Source: Clostridia bacterium
GTDB lineage: Bacteria; Bacillota; Clostridia; Christensenellales; Borkfalkiaceae
Direction: 5' to 3'
Length of the DNA stretch: 64,000 nucleotides
Assembly: GCA_017886575.1 (NCBI GenBank)
Contig: JAGHJP010000017.1
Location: 1-64,000 of the forward strand
Part shown: one piece after another, positions 44,691 through 51,974 of the stretch
Layout of the letters: every line of letters begins with the position of its first letter
Numbering within the stretch: position 1 is the first letter of the stretch
The notes under the pieces: model-generated
Seen by the model: only the letters and a program-made list of their open reading frames with translations
What the model was told of the DNA's origin: nothing
Databases searched by the model: none
Made by a program: the position numbers and the translations under genes

Positions 44691-45944
44691 TCAGCGGATG
44701 ATGAGTAATTTCTTTTTGGCGCGGGTGACGGCCGTATACAGCCAGCGCGCGCGGTCCTCGCCGAAGAGATAGCTCTCGTCGAACACGACGACGAAGTCGA
44801 ACTCGCTCCCCTGCGCCTTGTGGCAGGTAATGGCATAGGCAAACTCGAAGCGGCAGATGGTCTCTTCCCGCTTGGCCTTCACCCGCCGCAGGACGGCATA
44901 GTCGCTCTCGTGCACATAGGTGCCGTCGACGAGCCGAACCGCCATTTCGCCGTAATTGTGCGCATACGCCCCGTGCGTGAAAACGGCGCTGTCGAAGGGC
45001 AGAGAACGGACAACGTTGCTTAAAAATTCCGCCCGGAAGTCCATCTTGCCCAGGTGGTCGGGCTGTTCTTCCACGTTGTAGCAATACCCGATGATGCCGT
45101 TCACGAGGTTGAAAGCCCTGTCCTCGTCGATGAACCGCTCCCAATTGTTGAGCGTGCAGATGACCTTTTCGCCGTCTACGGGAAGTTTCCGTTCGGGCGA
45201 GATGCCCTGGTACCCGCGCATTTCGCGGTTGACGGCGGCGCGCGTCTTGTTGCGCCCCACGATGATCTGCCCCGCTTTCGTAAAGAGCCGGCGGCGCTCC
45301 TCCGCATGCAGAAATCCCGCGGGAACGACGAGGGCGTTGCCGCCGTAATTGCCGTATTCGATGTATTCCCCCCGCCGCGCCATACCGGCAAGGCGGATGA
45401 TGGGATTCTCCCGCTCCTGCCGCACGATCTCGGTCAGCTGATAGTCGGGATGTTCCAGAAGAACGTTGGCGCCGTTGACGGGCGGAAGCTGCGCGTTGTC
45501 CCCCGAAAACAGGCACTTGACCCCGTAGCTGAGCAGATCGCGGAGCACGAGGTTGTCCACCATGGAACTTTCGTCCACGACGATGAGTCGGATGCCGTCG
45601 CCGATCTTTTCCTTTTTGACGAAGCGCAGGCGGCTCTTTCGGACGATCTCGCCGTCCTCGTTGACTTCGAAGTCCTCGTCGTCGCGGACATAAATGAGGC
45701 TGTGGATGGTGGAAGCGGGCGTGCCGTTTTTGACCAGAACACTCGCCGCCTTGCCCGTAGGCGCCACGAACACCGCCTGCTTGCCCGCTTCCAGCCCCAA
45801 TCCTTCGACGACGCGCTTCAAAAGAAAGGTCTTGCCCGTCCCCGCATAGCCGGAGAGGACGAACACCTGGTCGTCCGTATTCAGGTACCATTCCCGTATC
45901 ATTTTTTCCGCGTTCCGCTGATCGGCGGTCAATTCCTCTTCCAT
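44691..45944 (-). CDS. RecD-like ATP-dependent DNA helicase
   Basis: A 417-residue SF1B helicase of the RecD/Pif1-like group. Motif I (Walker A) is GYAGTGKT, motif II LIVVDESSMVD, motif III FSGDNAQLPPV, and the C-terminal motifs include FAYAITCHKAQGSEFD and YTAVTRAKKKL. It lacks the long N-terminal extension of RecD2 proteins. The ATG at 45944 has no ribosome binding site; TATAAT ends 7 nt upstream, so the transcript probably starts at or next to the ATG. It stands alone, ending at the terminator near 44516. Confidence 0.85.
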   Translation of the reverse strand: MEEELTADQRNAEKMIREWYLNTDDQVFVLSGYAGTGKTFLLKRVVEGLGLEAGKQAVFVAPTGKAASVLVKNGTPASTIHSLIYVRDDEDFEVNEDGEIVRKSRLRFVKKEKIGDGIRLIVVDESSMVDNLVLRDLLSYGVKCLFSGDNAQLPPVNGANVLLEHPDYQLTEIVRQERENPIIRLAGMARRGEYIEYGNYGGNALVVPAGFLHAEERRRLFTKAGQIIVGRNKTRAAVNREMRGYQGISPERKLPVDGEKVICTLNNWERFIDEDRAFNLVNGIIGYCYNVEEQPDHLGKMDFRAEFLSNVVRSLPFDSAVFTHGAYAHNYGEMAVRLVDGTYVHESDYAVLRRVKAKREETICRFEFAYAITCHKAQGSEFDFVVVFDESYLFGEDRARWLYTAVTRAKKKLLIIR

Positions 45945-45951
45945 ACCGCTC

Positions 45952-45980
45952 ATTATACCACAGTTTAATGAAAATTGCAA
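45952..45980 (-). promoter_or_regulatory. Promoter giving a probable leaderless helicase mRNA
   Basis: TTGCAA (45975-45980) and perfect TATAAT (45952-45957), 17-bp spacer. Transcription is expected to begin about 7 nt further on, at the A of the helicase ATG at 45944. Confidence 0.75.
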
Positions 45981-46042
45981 ACATTCGTTTGTCGGTGGCA
46001 CAGATTTTGAAGAAAAAAGAAGCCGCGCATACACGACGTACC

Positions 46043-46133
46043 CATGCCTGCATTCAAAGGCAAATTGCCGCCGATATTCGATTCAAAGAAAAAACGCCCG
46101 TGCCGAACATTTTTCCTTTCGATCGCGGGCATG
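46043..46133. mobile_element. MITE-like 91-bp element
   Basis: The ends are imperfect inverted repeats. The left end starts CATGCCTGCATTCAAAGG and the right end, reversed, reads CATGCCCGCGATCGAAAGG, giving 15 matches with one gap. The left 28 bp match the dispersed copy at 43271. The interior is AT-richer than the flanks and has no gene. It lies between the helicase promoter and the CotF-like gene. No target duplication was identified by eye. Confidence 0.5.
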
Positions 46134-46193
46134 GATAGTACGGCAGAGAGATTTTCTCTTTGCCGCGGCGCACGGACGGCGCATAAAAAATTT

Positions 46194-46493
46194 TTACTTC
46201 TGCGCCAGTTGTTTTTCGATTTTTTTGAAGGAAGCGAGCCGCTCGCCGCGCTGCTCTTCGGAAGCGGGACGGAGCGGATAGTACCCGCGGGCGCACATTT
46301 CATGAAACACGGAAAACTGCCCGTCCGCGCAGGCGGCGTAATTTTTCCAGATCTCTTTGCGCAGCGCCTTGGTGCTCCCCTCTTCGAGCGCCGCGGCATA
46401 CACCCCCATGAGTTGTTTTTCGCATTCCAGCATGTCCTGCAGGGAATCCTGCTCGTTGAGCGTGACTTCCCGTTTGTTCCTGACCTGCATCAT
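46194..46493 (-). CDS. CotF-like spore coat protein
   Basis: A 99-residue protein of the CotF/spore coat family, a ferritin-like helical bundle. LNEQDSLQDMLECEKQLMGVYAAALEEGST and FHEMCARGYYPLRPAS match the usual 'DLL..EK...Y..A..E' and 'Q..M.ARGWY' patterns. It overlaps the upstream CotF-like half-gene by 4 nt, so the two probably form one complex. Its presence indicates a spore-forming ancestry. Confidence 0.8.
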   Translation of the reverse strand: MMQVRNKREVTLNEQDSLQDMLECEKQLMGVYAAALEEGSTKALRKEIWKNYAACADGQFSVFHEMCARGYYPLRPASEEQRGERLASFKKIEKQLAQK

Positions 46494-46687
46494 ACGCCGC
46501 CTCCGCTCAAAAGGGTCAGCAGGTTGTTGAACCTGCGCTCGTGCCCGTCGGCGAGCGCCTGCATCTGCGCCGCCAGGTCGACGTCGGTCAGCGTGTTGGC
46601 ATAGATGCGCGCCTTTTTGCAGGCGATCTGTTCGGCTCTCATCAGGTGGGAAATGACTTCCAGGTCTTTCGTCGTGAATTGCTCCAT
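46490..46687 (-). CDS. Small CotF-like / ferritin-fold protein
   Basis: A 65-residue protein starting MEQFTTKDLEVISHLMRAEQIA, with GGAGG 8 nt before the ATG at 46687. The sequence is a two-helix Ala/Leu/Met pattern (HLMRAEQIACKKARIYA, LAAQMQALADGHERRFNNLL) seen in small CotF-like partners. It overlaps the next gene by 4 nt. Function is presumed in the spore coat. Confidence 0.65.
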   Translation of the reverse strand: MEQFTTKDLEVISHLMRAEQIACKKARIYANTLTDVDLAAQMQALADGHERRFNNLLTLLSGGGV

Positions 46688-46752
46688 GTTTGTTACCTCC
46701 ACCCCTTACTATCCCGCTTCCGACGGGTTTTTATACGTAAAAGGAAAAGAAG

Positions 46753-46778
46753 GGCGCCGCCCCTGTACGGGCGGCGCC
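46753..46778 (-). terminator. Terminator of nth
   Basis: Ten-bp GC stem (GGCGCCGCCC / GGGCGGCGCC) with loop GTACAG on the minus strand, followed by a T-rich stretch, between nth and the small CotF-like gene. Confidence 0.7.
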
Positions 46779-46810
46779 GCGTTTTACGGAGAAAGACCCG
46801 CTTTGCCCCT

Positions 46811-47443
46811 CTATTTTTTCTTAAAAAAGTCGCAATATCGTTGCAGCGTGCAGACCGCGCAGGCGGGTCTTTGGGAATGGCAGACCCGTCTGCCGTGGTA
46901 GATGAGCCAATGATGCGCCCGCGACCAGGTGTCGCGCGGCAGGATATCCATGAGCTGCTGCTCGGTCTTTTCGGGCGTGGGCGCGTGCGCCAGCCCCAGG
47001 CGGTTGGAAACGCGGAACACATGGGTGTCCACGGCGATGGCGTCACCGCCGAACGCCACGGCATAGACGACGTTGGCGGTCTTGCGCCCCACCCCCGCCA
47101 GCGTGCGCAGTTCCTCCTGCGCGGCGGGTACTTCGCCCCCGAATTTTTCAACGATGTCGCGGCTTGCCGAAAGGATATGCTCCGCCTTCATGCGGTAAAA
47201 GCCGCAGGAGTAGATCTTCTTTTCCAGTTCTTCCTGCGCGAGGGTCAGCATTTTCTGCGGGGTGTTATATTCTTTGAACAGTTCCGCCGTGACCTTGTTC
47301 ACCCGCTCGTCCGTGCACTGGGCGGACAGAACGACCGCCACCAGCAATTCATAGGGCGTGCGGTATTGCAGGGCGGGCTTGGCGTCGGGATAGAGTTCTT
47401 CGAGTTCGGCGAGGATCGCCTTGACTTCCGTTTGATCTTTCAT
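46811..47443 (-). CDS. nth: Endonuclease III
   Basis: Bifunctional DNA glycosylase/AP lyase removing oxidised pyrimidines. The 210 residues contain the helix-hairpin-helix LRTLAGVGRKTANVV with the catalytic Lys (about 118), the catalytic Asp in VDTHVFRVSNRLG (about 136), and a C-terminal [4Fe-4S] site with CHSQRPACAVCTLQRYC. The protein is complete. Other nearby genes do not form an operon with it. Confidence 0.95.
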   Translation of the reverse strand: MKDQTEVKAILAELEELYPDAKPALQYRTPYELLVAVVLSAQCTDERVNKVTAELFKEYNTPQKMLTLAQEELEKKIYSCGFYRMKAEHILSASRDIVEKFGGEVPAAQEELRTLAGVGRKTANVVYAVAFGGDAIAVDTHVFRVSNRLGLAHAPTPEKTEQQLMDILPRDTWSRAHHWLIYHGRRVCHSQRPACAVCTLQRYCDFFKKK

Positions 47444-47494
47444 ACAGGTGTATTATAGCACATATATGCACGGAAGGCAAACGTTTTTTTCTTT

Positions 47495-47749
47495 TCACAG
47501 GACGGTAAACACCGTGCGCCCGCAGCGGTCTTCCGCGCGGAGAAACCCGACGAACGCCGAATAACGCCCGCCGCGCAAGACCGCCTGTGCCTGTGGCAGG
47601 GCGAAATAAGAAAATTTTGCGCTCAGGCCGCACCCGACGCGCGCCTCTTTGGGCGTGTTCACCGCCTGTACGTTGACCCCGCAGCGCTGTAAGCGAAATA
47701 TGAAATCCATCGTCTGCGTCCGCGAACGGAACACCGCAAGCACTGTCAT
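47495..47749 (-). CDS. DUF3343 protein (putative Se/S carrier)
   Basis: An 84-residue protein of DUF3343, starting VLAVFRSRTQTMDFIFRLQRCGVNVQAVNTP. It has the family Cys pair-like motif VGCGLSAKFSYF. Members often sit next to the class V aminotransferase found here at 47865 and near selenium-dependent molybdenum hydroxylase genes, where they are called putative Se-carrier-like proteins. The two genes are divergent with a shared 115-bp gap. No selenium genes lie in the window. Confidence 0.7.
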   Translation of the reverse strand: MTVLAVFRSRTQTMDFIFRLQRCGVNVQAVNTPKEARVGCGLSAKFSYFALPQAQAVLRGGRYSAFVGFLRAEDRCGRTVFTVL

Positions 47750-47810
47750 TTTTCCGCACCGTCCTTCGTATGATAGAATGACAGCGCCCCGCCGCCCGAC
47801 GAAAGACCGT

Positions 47811-47839
47811 TTCCGCGGCGAGGGGCTGTACCTTATACT
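47811..47839 (+). promoter_or_regulatory. Probable promoter of the class V aminotransferase
   Basis: TTCCGC (47811-47816) and TATACT (47834-47839), 17-bp spacer, 26 bp before the ATG. The -35 box is weak, but the spacing and the -10 are good. Confidence 0.5.
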
Positions 47840-47864
47840 ATGAAAAAAATCGGCGAGGTGTGCA

Positions 47865-48980
47865 ATGATCTACTTTGACAACGCCGCCACGGGCGGGCGG
47901 AAACCGGACAGCGTGCTTTCGGCGGTGAACGCCGCGCTCAAACAGTGCGCCAACCCCGGCAGAAGCGGACACAAACTTTCTTTGGGCTGCGCCTGCGTGG
48001 TGCAGAAAGCGCGCGAGGCGCTGGACGAATTTTTCGAGGGGTACGGTCCCGACCGCGCCGTCTTTACCAAGAACTGCACGGAGGCGCTGAACATCGCCAT
48101 ATTCTCCGCGCTGCAAGCGGGCGGGCACGCCGTGACCACCTGCATGGAGCACAACTCCGTGCTGCGCCCCCTGGAACACCTGCGCCGTACGGGAAAAGCC
48201 GACTATTCAGTCGCCCCTTTGAACGACAGCGGGAACGTGGACGCCGCGGCGATCGTCGCGCTCGTGCGGGAGGACACCAAAGCAGTCATCGTCACCGCCG
48301 CCTCGAACGTGACGGGCGCGTCGCCCGACCTTGCCGCCATACGCGCCGCCCTGCCCGCGCACGTCCTGCTCATCTGCGACGGCGCGCAGGGATGCGGACA
48401 CATTCCCCTCTCCCTGCGCGGACAGGGGCTGGACGCCCTGTGCGTGGCGGGGCACAAGGGCATGTACGCCATCCAGGGGGCGGGCGCGCTTCTCTTTTCC
48501 GAACGCTTCGACCCCGACCCCCTTCTCTTCGGCGGCACGGGCAGCGAGAGCTTCAACTTGGGCATGCCCCCCTTCTATCCCGATAAATTGGAGAGCGGCA
48601 CCCTGTCTTTCCCCGCCATTGTCTCGCTCTTTGAAGGCACGCTGTACGCGCGGCTGAAAATGAAAAGCGACGCCGAACAGGTTTTCCGCCTGACGGAGTT
48701 TTTATGCGAAGGGCTGCGCTCCAACCCCCGTCTGACCCTCCTCTCCCGCCCCAATCCCTGCGGCATCGTCGCCTTTTCGCACAGGGAAAAACAGTCCGAA
48801 GAGGTCGCCGCCCTGCTGTCCGAAAAATTTTCCGTGGCGGTGCGCGGCGGGCTGCACTGCGCGCCCCTCATGCACAGAGCGTTGGGGACGGGAGAGGACG
48901 GCGCGGTGCGCGCTTCCCTCTCCGCCTTCAACACCCGCGAAGAGGCGTCCGTCCTCGTCCGCGCCATGCGCCGCCTGTAA
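47865..48980 (+). CDS. Class V aminotransferase / cysteine desulfurase-like
   Basis: A 371-residue PLP enzyme of the cysteine-desulfurase superfamily. IYFDNAATGGRKP is the typical start, TKNCTEALNIAIF holds a conserved stretch, CMEHNSVLRPL contains the PLP-ring His, and LICDGAQGCGHIPL the PLP Asp. CVAGHKGMY has the PLP Lys, and RGGLHCAPLMHRALGT has a Cys in the position of the catalytic persulfide Cys. It resembles the EF2568-type proteins that accompany DUF3343. GAGG lies 6 nt before the ATG. Product (S or Se delivery) is inferred. Confidence 0.8.
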   Translation: MIYFDNAATGGRKPDSVLSAVNAALKQCANPGRSGHKLSLGCACVVQKAREALDEFFEGYGPDRAVFTKNCTEALNIAIFSALQAGGHAVTTCMEHNSVLRPLEHLRRTGKADYSVAPLNDSGNVDAAAIVALVREDTKAVIVTAASNVTGASPDLAAIRAALPAHVLLICDGAQGCGHIPLSLRGQGLDALCVAGHKGMYAIQGAGALLFSERFDPDPLLFGGTGSESFNLGMPPFYPDKLESGTLSFPAIVSLFEGTLYARLKMKSDAEQVFRLTEFLCEGLRSNPRLTLLSRPNPCGIVAFSHREKQSEEVAALLSEKFSVAVRGGLHCAPLMHRALGTGEDGAVRASLSAFNTREEASVLVRAMRRL

Positions 48981-49021
48981 AAAAGCCGTGCCGCGTTTTT
49001 TCCATGCTTTTTCCGTCTTTC

Positions 49022-49033
49022 GCGGGCATGCCC
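49022..49033. repeat. GCGGGCATGCCC repeat motif
   Basis: Intergenic copy of the GCATGC core with GCGGG/CCC arms, between the aminotransferase gene and the terminator at 49041. Confidence 0.45.
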
Positions 49034-49040
49034 CTGCGGA

Positions 49041-49072
49041 AAAGGGCGGTCGGCAAAAACCGACCGCCCTTT
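49041..49072. terminator. Bidirectional terminator between convergent genes
   Basis: Thirteen-bp stem (AAAGGGCGGTCGG / CCGACCGCCCTTT) with loop CAAAAA, T-rich on both outer sides, between the aminotransferase (plus) and the small gene at 49073 (minus). Confidence 0.85.
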
Positions 49073-49426
49073 TCATATCCTTTTCAGCCGTTCGATGACC
49101 GAACGGAGCTTTTTCTGTTGCATCCCTTCGAGCAACGGCGAAAATTGCCGATAAAATGCGTCCAGCTCGTCGTTGGAAAGCGTGCCGGCGCGCTTCATCG
49201 CCTCCGCCTGCTTTACGATCTCCGCGAGCACCGCGCCCTCGCTCCTGCCGTTGTAGGCGGCCAGCGCTTTTCTTGCCAGCTCCGCCGCTTCGCTTTCGGC
49301 GGGCTTGCCGTCGGGCGTCTTTTGCCCCTCCCCGCCCGCCGCGCCCTGTCCCGCGGTCCTGTCCGCCGCGTTCTGCGCCGCACGGCGCGCTCCGTCCTCC
49401 TCGCGGTAACTTCTGAAATCTTTCAC
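49073..49426 (-). CDS. Small Ala/Glu-rich hypothetical protein
   Basis: No family recognised. Start set at the GTG at 49426 because GGAGG lies 9 nt upstream; longer ATG-initiated versions of the frame lack this signal. The 117-residue product starts VKDFRSYREEDGARRA, has an Ala/Gly-rich middle (low complexity, about 20-50), and a conserved-looking helical C-terminus with LARKALAAYNGRSEGAVLAE and LSNDELDAFYRQFSPLLEGM. Divergent from the small plus-strand gene at 49524, with which it may form a pair. Confidence 0.55.
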   Translation of the reverse strand: MKDFRSYREEDGARRAAQNAADRTAGQGAAGGEGQKTPDGKPAESEAAELARKALAAYNGRSEGAVLAEIVKQAEAMKRAGTLSNDELDAFYRQFSPLLEGMQQKKLRSVIERLKRI

Positions 49427-49523
49427 AAACAAAAACCTCCCCGATTTCCGGTCGGCGGCAGACTGCCGCCCCGAATTCATTCTATGACGCACAAAAAATT
49501 TGCGTGACATATATTATGATAGT

Positions 49524-49853
49524 ATGAATACGGATACCTTGATGGTCGTTATGCTGCTCCTCTTCACGCAGAACAGACAATTCATGGAAGATATGCGCCC
49601 CGCGCTGGACTTCCTGGAAGAACACAAGGACGCCGTCGCCATCCTCGGGCAGATGTTCGGCAAGGGCGCGCCCGGCGCGGAAGGCGGGAAAACCCCGCCG
49701 CCCGAAACGGACGGCGGGGGAAAAGCCGAAGAAAAACAAGAAGACCCGCCGCAAAAGGCGGCGGGACAAACGGAACGCTCCCCTTTGGAAGGCATTGCAA
49801 GCGAAGCCATCCTGAACGGCATCCGCTCCTATCTTTCCGCTCAGCCGAAATGA
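49524..49853 (+). CDS. Small hypothetical protein with hydrophobic N-terminus
   Basis: No family recognised. The 109 residues begin MNTDTLMVVMLLLFTQNRQFMEDMRPALDFLEEHKDAVAILGQMF in outline: a short hydrophobic segment, a helical part, then a Gly/Pro/Glu/Lys-rich stretch (about 50-85) and a short helix near the end. The frame is open 8 codons upstream of the chosen ATG. No ribosome binding site is visible; TATATT sits about 8 nt before the ATG. Its last 13 bases overlap the S41 protease gene, convergent. Confidence 0.5.
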   Translation: MNTDTLMVVMLLLFTQNRQFMEDMRPALDFLEEHKDAVAILGQMFGKGAPGAEGGKTPPPETDGGGKAEEKQEDPPQKAAGQTERSPLEGIASEAILNGIRSYLSAQPK

Positions 49854-51193
49854 GCGGCGACGGCGGCGCGGAACATGGCGTTCCCGCCGTCGAGATAGCC
49901 GTCGCAGGGCAGGGCGACGGCGCCGTCCGCGGGCAGGATCCCCCGCCCGTGAATGCAGTTGCCGCTGACCGGCCAGCGGATGACGGCGGTGGTCAGCTTG
50001 ACGCCCTCTCCCGTCAGGATGTTGGTGTACGTCGTCTGCATGATGCCCTTGCCGTAGGTGCGCGCGACCGAGCCGATCTCCGCAAGGTAAACGTCCTCAT
50101 AGCCGATGGTCCCGTAATCGAGCATGGCGCCCGCCAGCGCCTCGGATGCCGAAGCGGTGTTGCAGTTCGCCAGCACCGCTATTTCCGTTTGATCGGTAAA
50201 ATAATCGGAATACGCACTCTTCGGCGCGCGGTATATCTCCTCTTTCCCGTCCTTGTACTCTACGGTCAGGACGGGGAAAGAGCCCGCGGCATCCTTGCAC
50301 AGGAAGGCGGCGATCTCCGTCAGGATGTCCACCCGTCCGCCGCCGTTGTTGCGCAAATCGAGCACGAGTCCCGTCCTGCCGCGCTCTTCGAACACTTCCA
50401 GCATGCCCTCGAACTGCTCCGCCGCGTCCCCCGTGAAGGAATCGAGGCGGATATAGGCGACGTCGTCGGGCAGAAAGTCAAAATTCGTCGCCGCACGAGT
50501 CAATTGATCCGCCCTTTCGCCCGTAAACCGGTAGGCGTACTCCGAATCGGCGTAAAAGACATAGTTCTGGCGGTACGCCGCCTTCCGGACGGTGTAGACC
50601 TCCCCCTCCCCCGACGGTTCGTCGTCCGCCAGCAGGACAAACTCTTCGCCGTCCGCCCGCTTGGAGAGAAACGCGTCGAACCCGTTCAGCTCGAACGGCT
50701 CGGTCTCCGCCGCGCTCATGCCGTAAGCGAGCAGATACATCCCCGCGGCAAGCCCGCTCTCCTCCGCGGGAGAGTTGCCCGCAACGCGGTAGACCTGCAC
50801 GCCGTCCGGAGAGAGCAGGAAGGAAATGCCGATGCCGCTCTGGCTGCCCGCCTGGCTGTTCTCCCGCGCCTGCAATTCCTCGGCGGTGTAATAGTCGGAG
50901 TATTGGTCGAGCAACGCCTCCTCCCCGTTCCGCCCGAAGAGCCGGTCGAGGGTCGCGCCCTCCAGCGTTTCCTCGTCGATCGCCCAATAATAGTGCTCGC
51001 GCACCATACCCTTGACCCATTCGAGCGTGCGGACGGCGGGATCCAGCGTATAATACCAGATGAGGTAGCCGCCTGTCCCCGCCAGCGCGGCAAAGAGAAC
51101 GGCCAGGAGGACGGCAAGCACGCGCAAAGCCGTCCTATGTTTTTTCTGCGCGGGCTGCGGCGTTCCGCCGCCCGCAGTGTCCCGTTCCGTCAT
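49841..51193 (-). CDS. S41-family carboxy-terminal processing-type protease
   Basis: A 450-residue membrane-anchored protease. Residues 1-25 are Thr/Gln/Lys-rich, followed by a membrane helix (about 26-50), a PDZ-like part (about 115-190, 'GIGISFLLSPDGVQVYRV'), and the S41 domain: VLDLRNNGGGRVDIL, then VLANCNTASASEALAGA, in which the Ser following NTA is the nucleophile, and ARTYGKGIMQTT with the Lys. GGAGG lies 7 nt before the ATG at 51193. It lacks the C-terminal peptidoglycan-binding domain of CtpB. Function unknown; a similar family member acts in sporulation signalling. Confidence 0.85.
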   Translation of the reverse strand: MTERDTAGGGTPQPAQKKHRTALRVLAVLLAVLFAALAGTGGYLIWYYTLDPAVRTLEWVKGMVREHYYWAIDEETLEGATLDRLFGRNGEEALLDQYSDYYTAEELQARENSQAGSQSGIGISFLLSPDGVQVYRVAGNSPAEESGLAAGMYLLAYGMSAAETEPFELNGFDAFLSKRADGEEFVLLADDEPSGEGEVYTVRKAAYRQNYVFYADSEYAYRFTGERADQLTRAATNFDFLPDDVAYIRLDSFTGDAAEQFEGMLEVFEERGRTGLVLDLRNNGGGRVDILTEIAAFLCKDAAGSFPVLTVEYKDGKEEIYRAPKSAYSDYFTDQTEIAVLANCNTASASEALAGAMLDYGTIGYEDVYLAEIGSVARTYGKGIMQTTYTNILTGEGVKLTTAVIRWPVSGNCIHGRGILPADGAVALPCDGYLDGGNAMFRAAVAAHFG

Positions 51194-51566
51194 GCAGACG
51201 CCTCCTTTTCTCTTATACTTCCCGTCCGCGCGCCCGCACACGGCGGGAAAACACGCCTTCGGATAAAATCACGCCCTGCAACGATGCCGGTTTGTGAATA
51301 TTATCTTCGCATATTATTATATGTATATTAAAAAAAGATAAAAAATAAAGGAAAAAAACCGTCCGTTTCCGCCCCGCTGCCGTCGATTATGCCCCTTCCG
51401 GGCGGTTTTCAGACCTTTGCGGCACAGAAAAGAAAACGGAAAACGGCGGTATATGGCACCCACGCCCGCGTTGAAGTCGGTTTAGACGCCCGAAAACGCA
51501 AATATACCCCCCCCTGCCGCGCCGCTTGGCGCCGCGCAAACGGAAATGCGGCCTCAAAACGCCTAC

Positions 51567-51595
51567 ATTATAGCGCGTCCGCGGAAAAAAGACAA
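51567..51595 (-). promoter_or_regulatory. Orphan sigma-A promoter on the minus strand
   Basis: TTGTCT (51590-51595) and TATAAT (51567-51572), 17-bp spacer. No convincing coding frame with a ribosome binding site starts soon after. It could drive a leader of about 370 nt to the S41 protease gene or a small RNA ending near the T run at about 51350. Otherwise 51194-51828 shows no gene. Confidence 0.6.
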
Positions 51596-51828
51596 GTTTT
51601 TTTCGGCGGAAAATGACGGACGAGCCCCTTTTCGTTCTCTTTTTGCCCTCTTTTCGCCCTTTGCCGCCTCTCCGGACGGACAAGAATGCGCAAAAAAACG
51701 CAAAGCCCCGTGCAGACTTTTCCGCTGTGCGGCGGCCAAGCGGCGGGAAATTATATTTATAATATAATCTGCATGCGATCTTCCAAAACTTTCCCGCAAA
51801 ATTTCAAAAAAAATTATTGAAAACACTA

Positions 51829-51857
51829 TTGACAATGTAACACTCTCATGATATAAT
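51829..51857 (+). promoter_or_regulatory. Consensus promoter of the 765-residue membrane protein
   Basis: Perfect TTGACA (51829-51834) and TATAAT (51852-51857) with a 17-bp spacer. The expected leader is about 110 nt, ending in AGGAG 9 nt before the ATG at 51975. This is the only fully consensus promoter noticed in the window and implies strong expression. Confidence 0.9.
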
Positions 51858-51974
51858 AAATCAAGACAATATAATTTGTTTCTTATTGTCGGGCAATTTT
51901 CGGACCTCACCGAAAACGCGGGGCGTACGCGCGGACGGCGGCGGGCGAAAAAATATAAACAGGAGAAATAACTT

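Noticed and set aside
47495..48980. Selenocysteine-encoding UGA codon in the DUF3343/aminotransferase pair
   Set aside because: Both frames are complete without read-through, and no SECIS-like hairpin was seen.
51340..51595. 6S, SRP, tmRNA or RNase P RNA
   Set aside because: None of the signature stretches of these RNAs was found in the interval.
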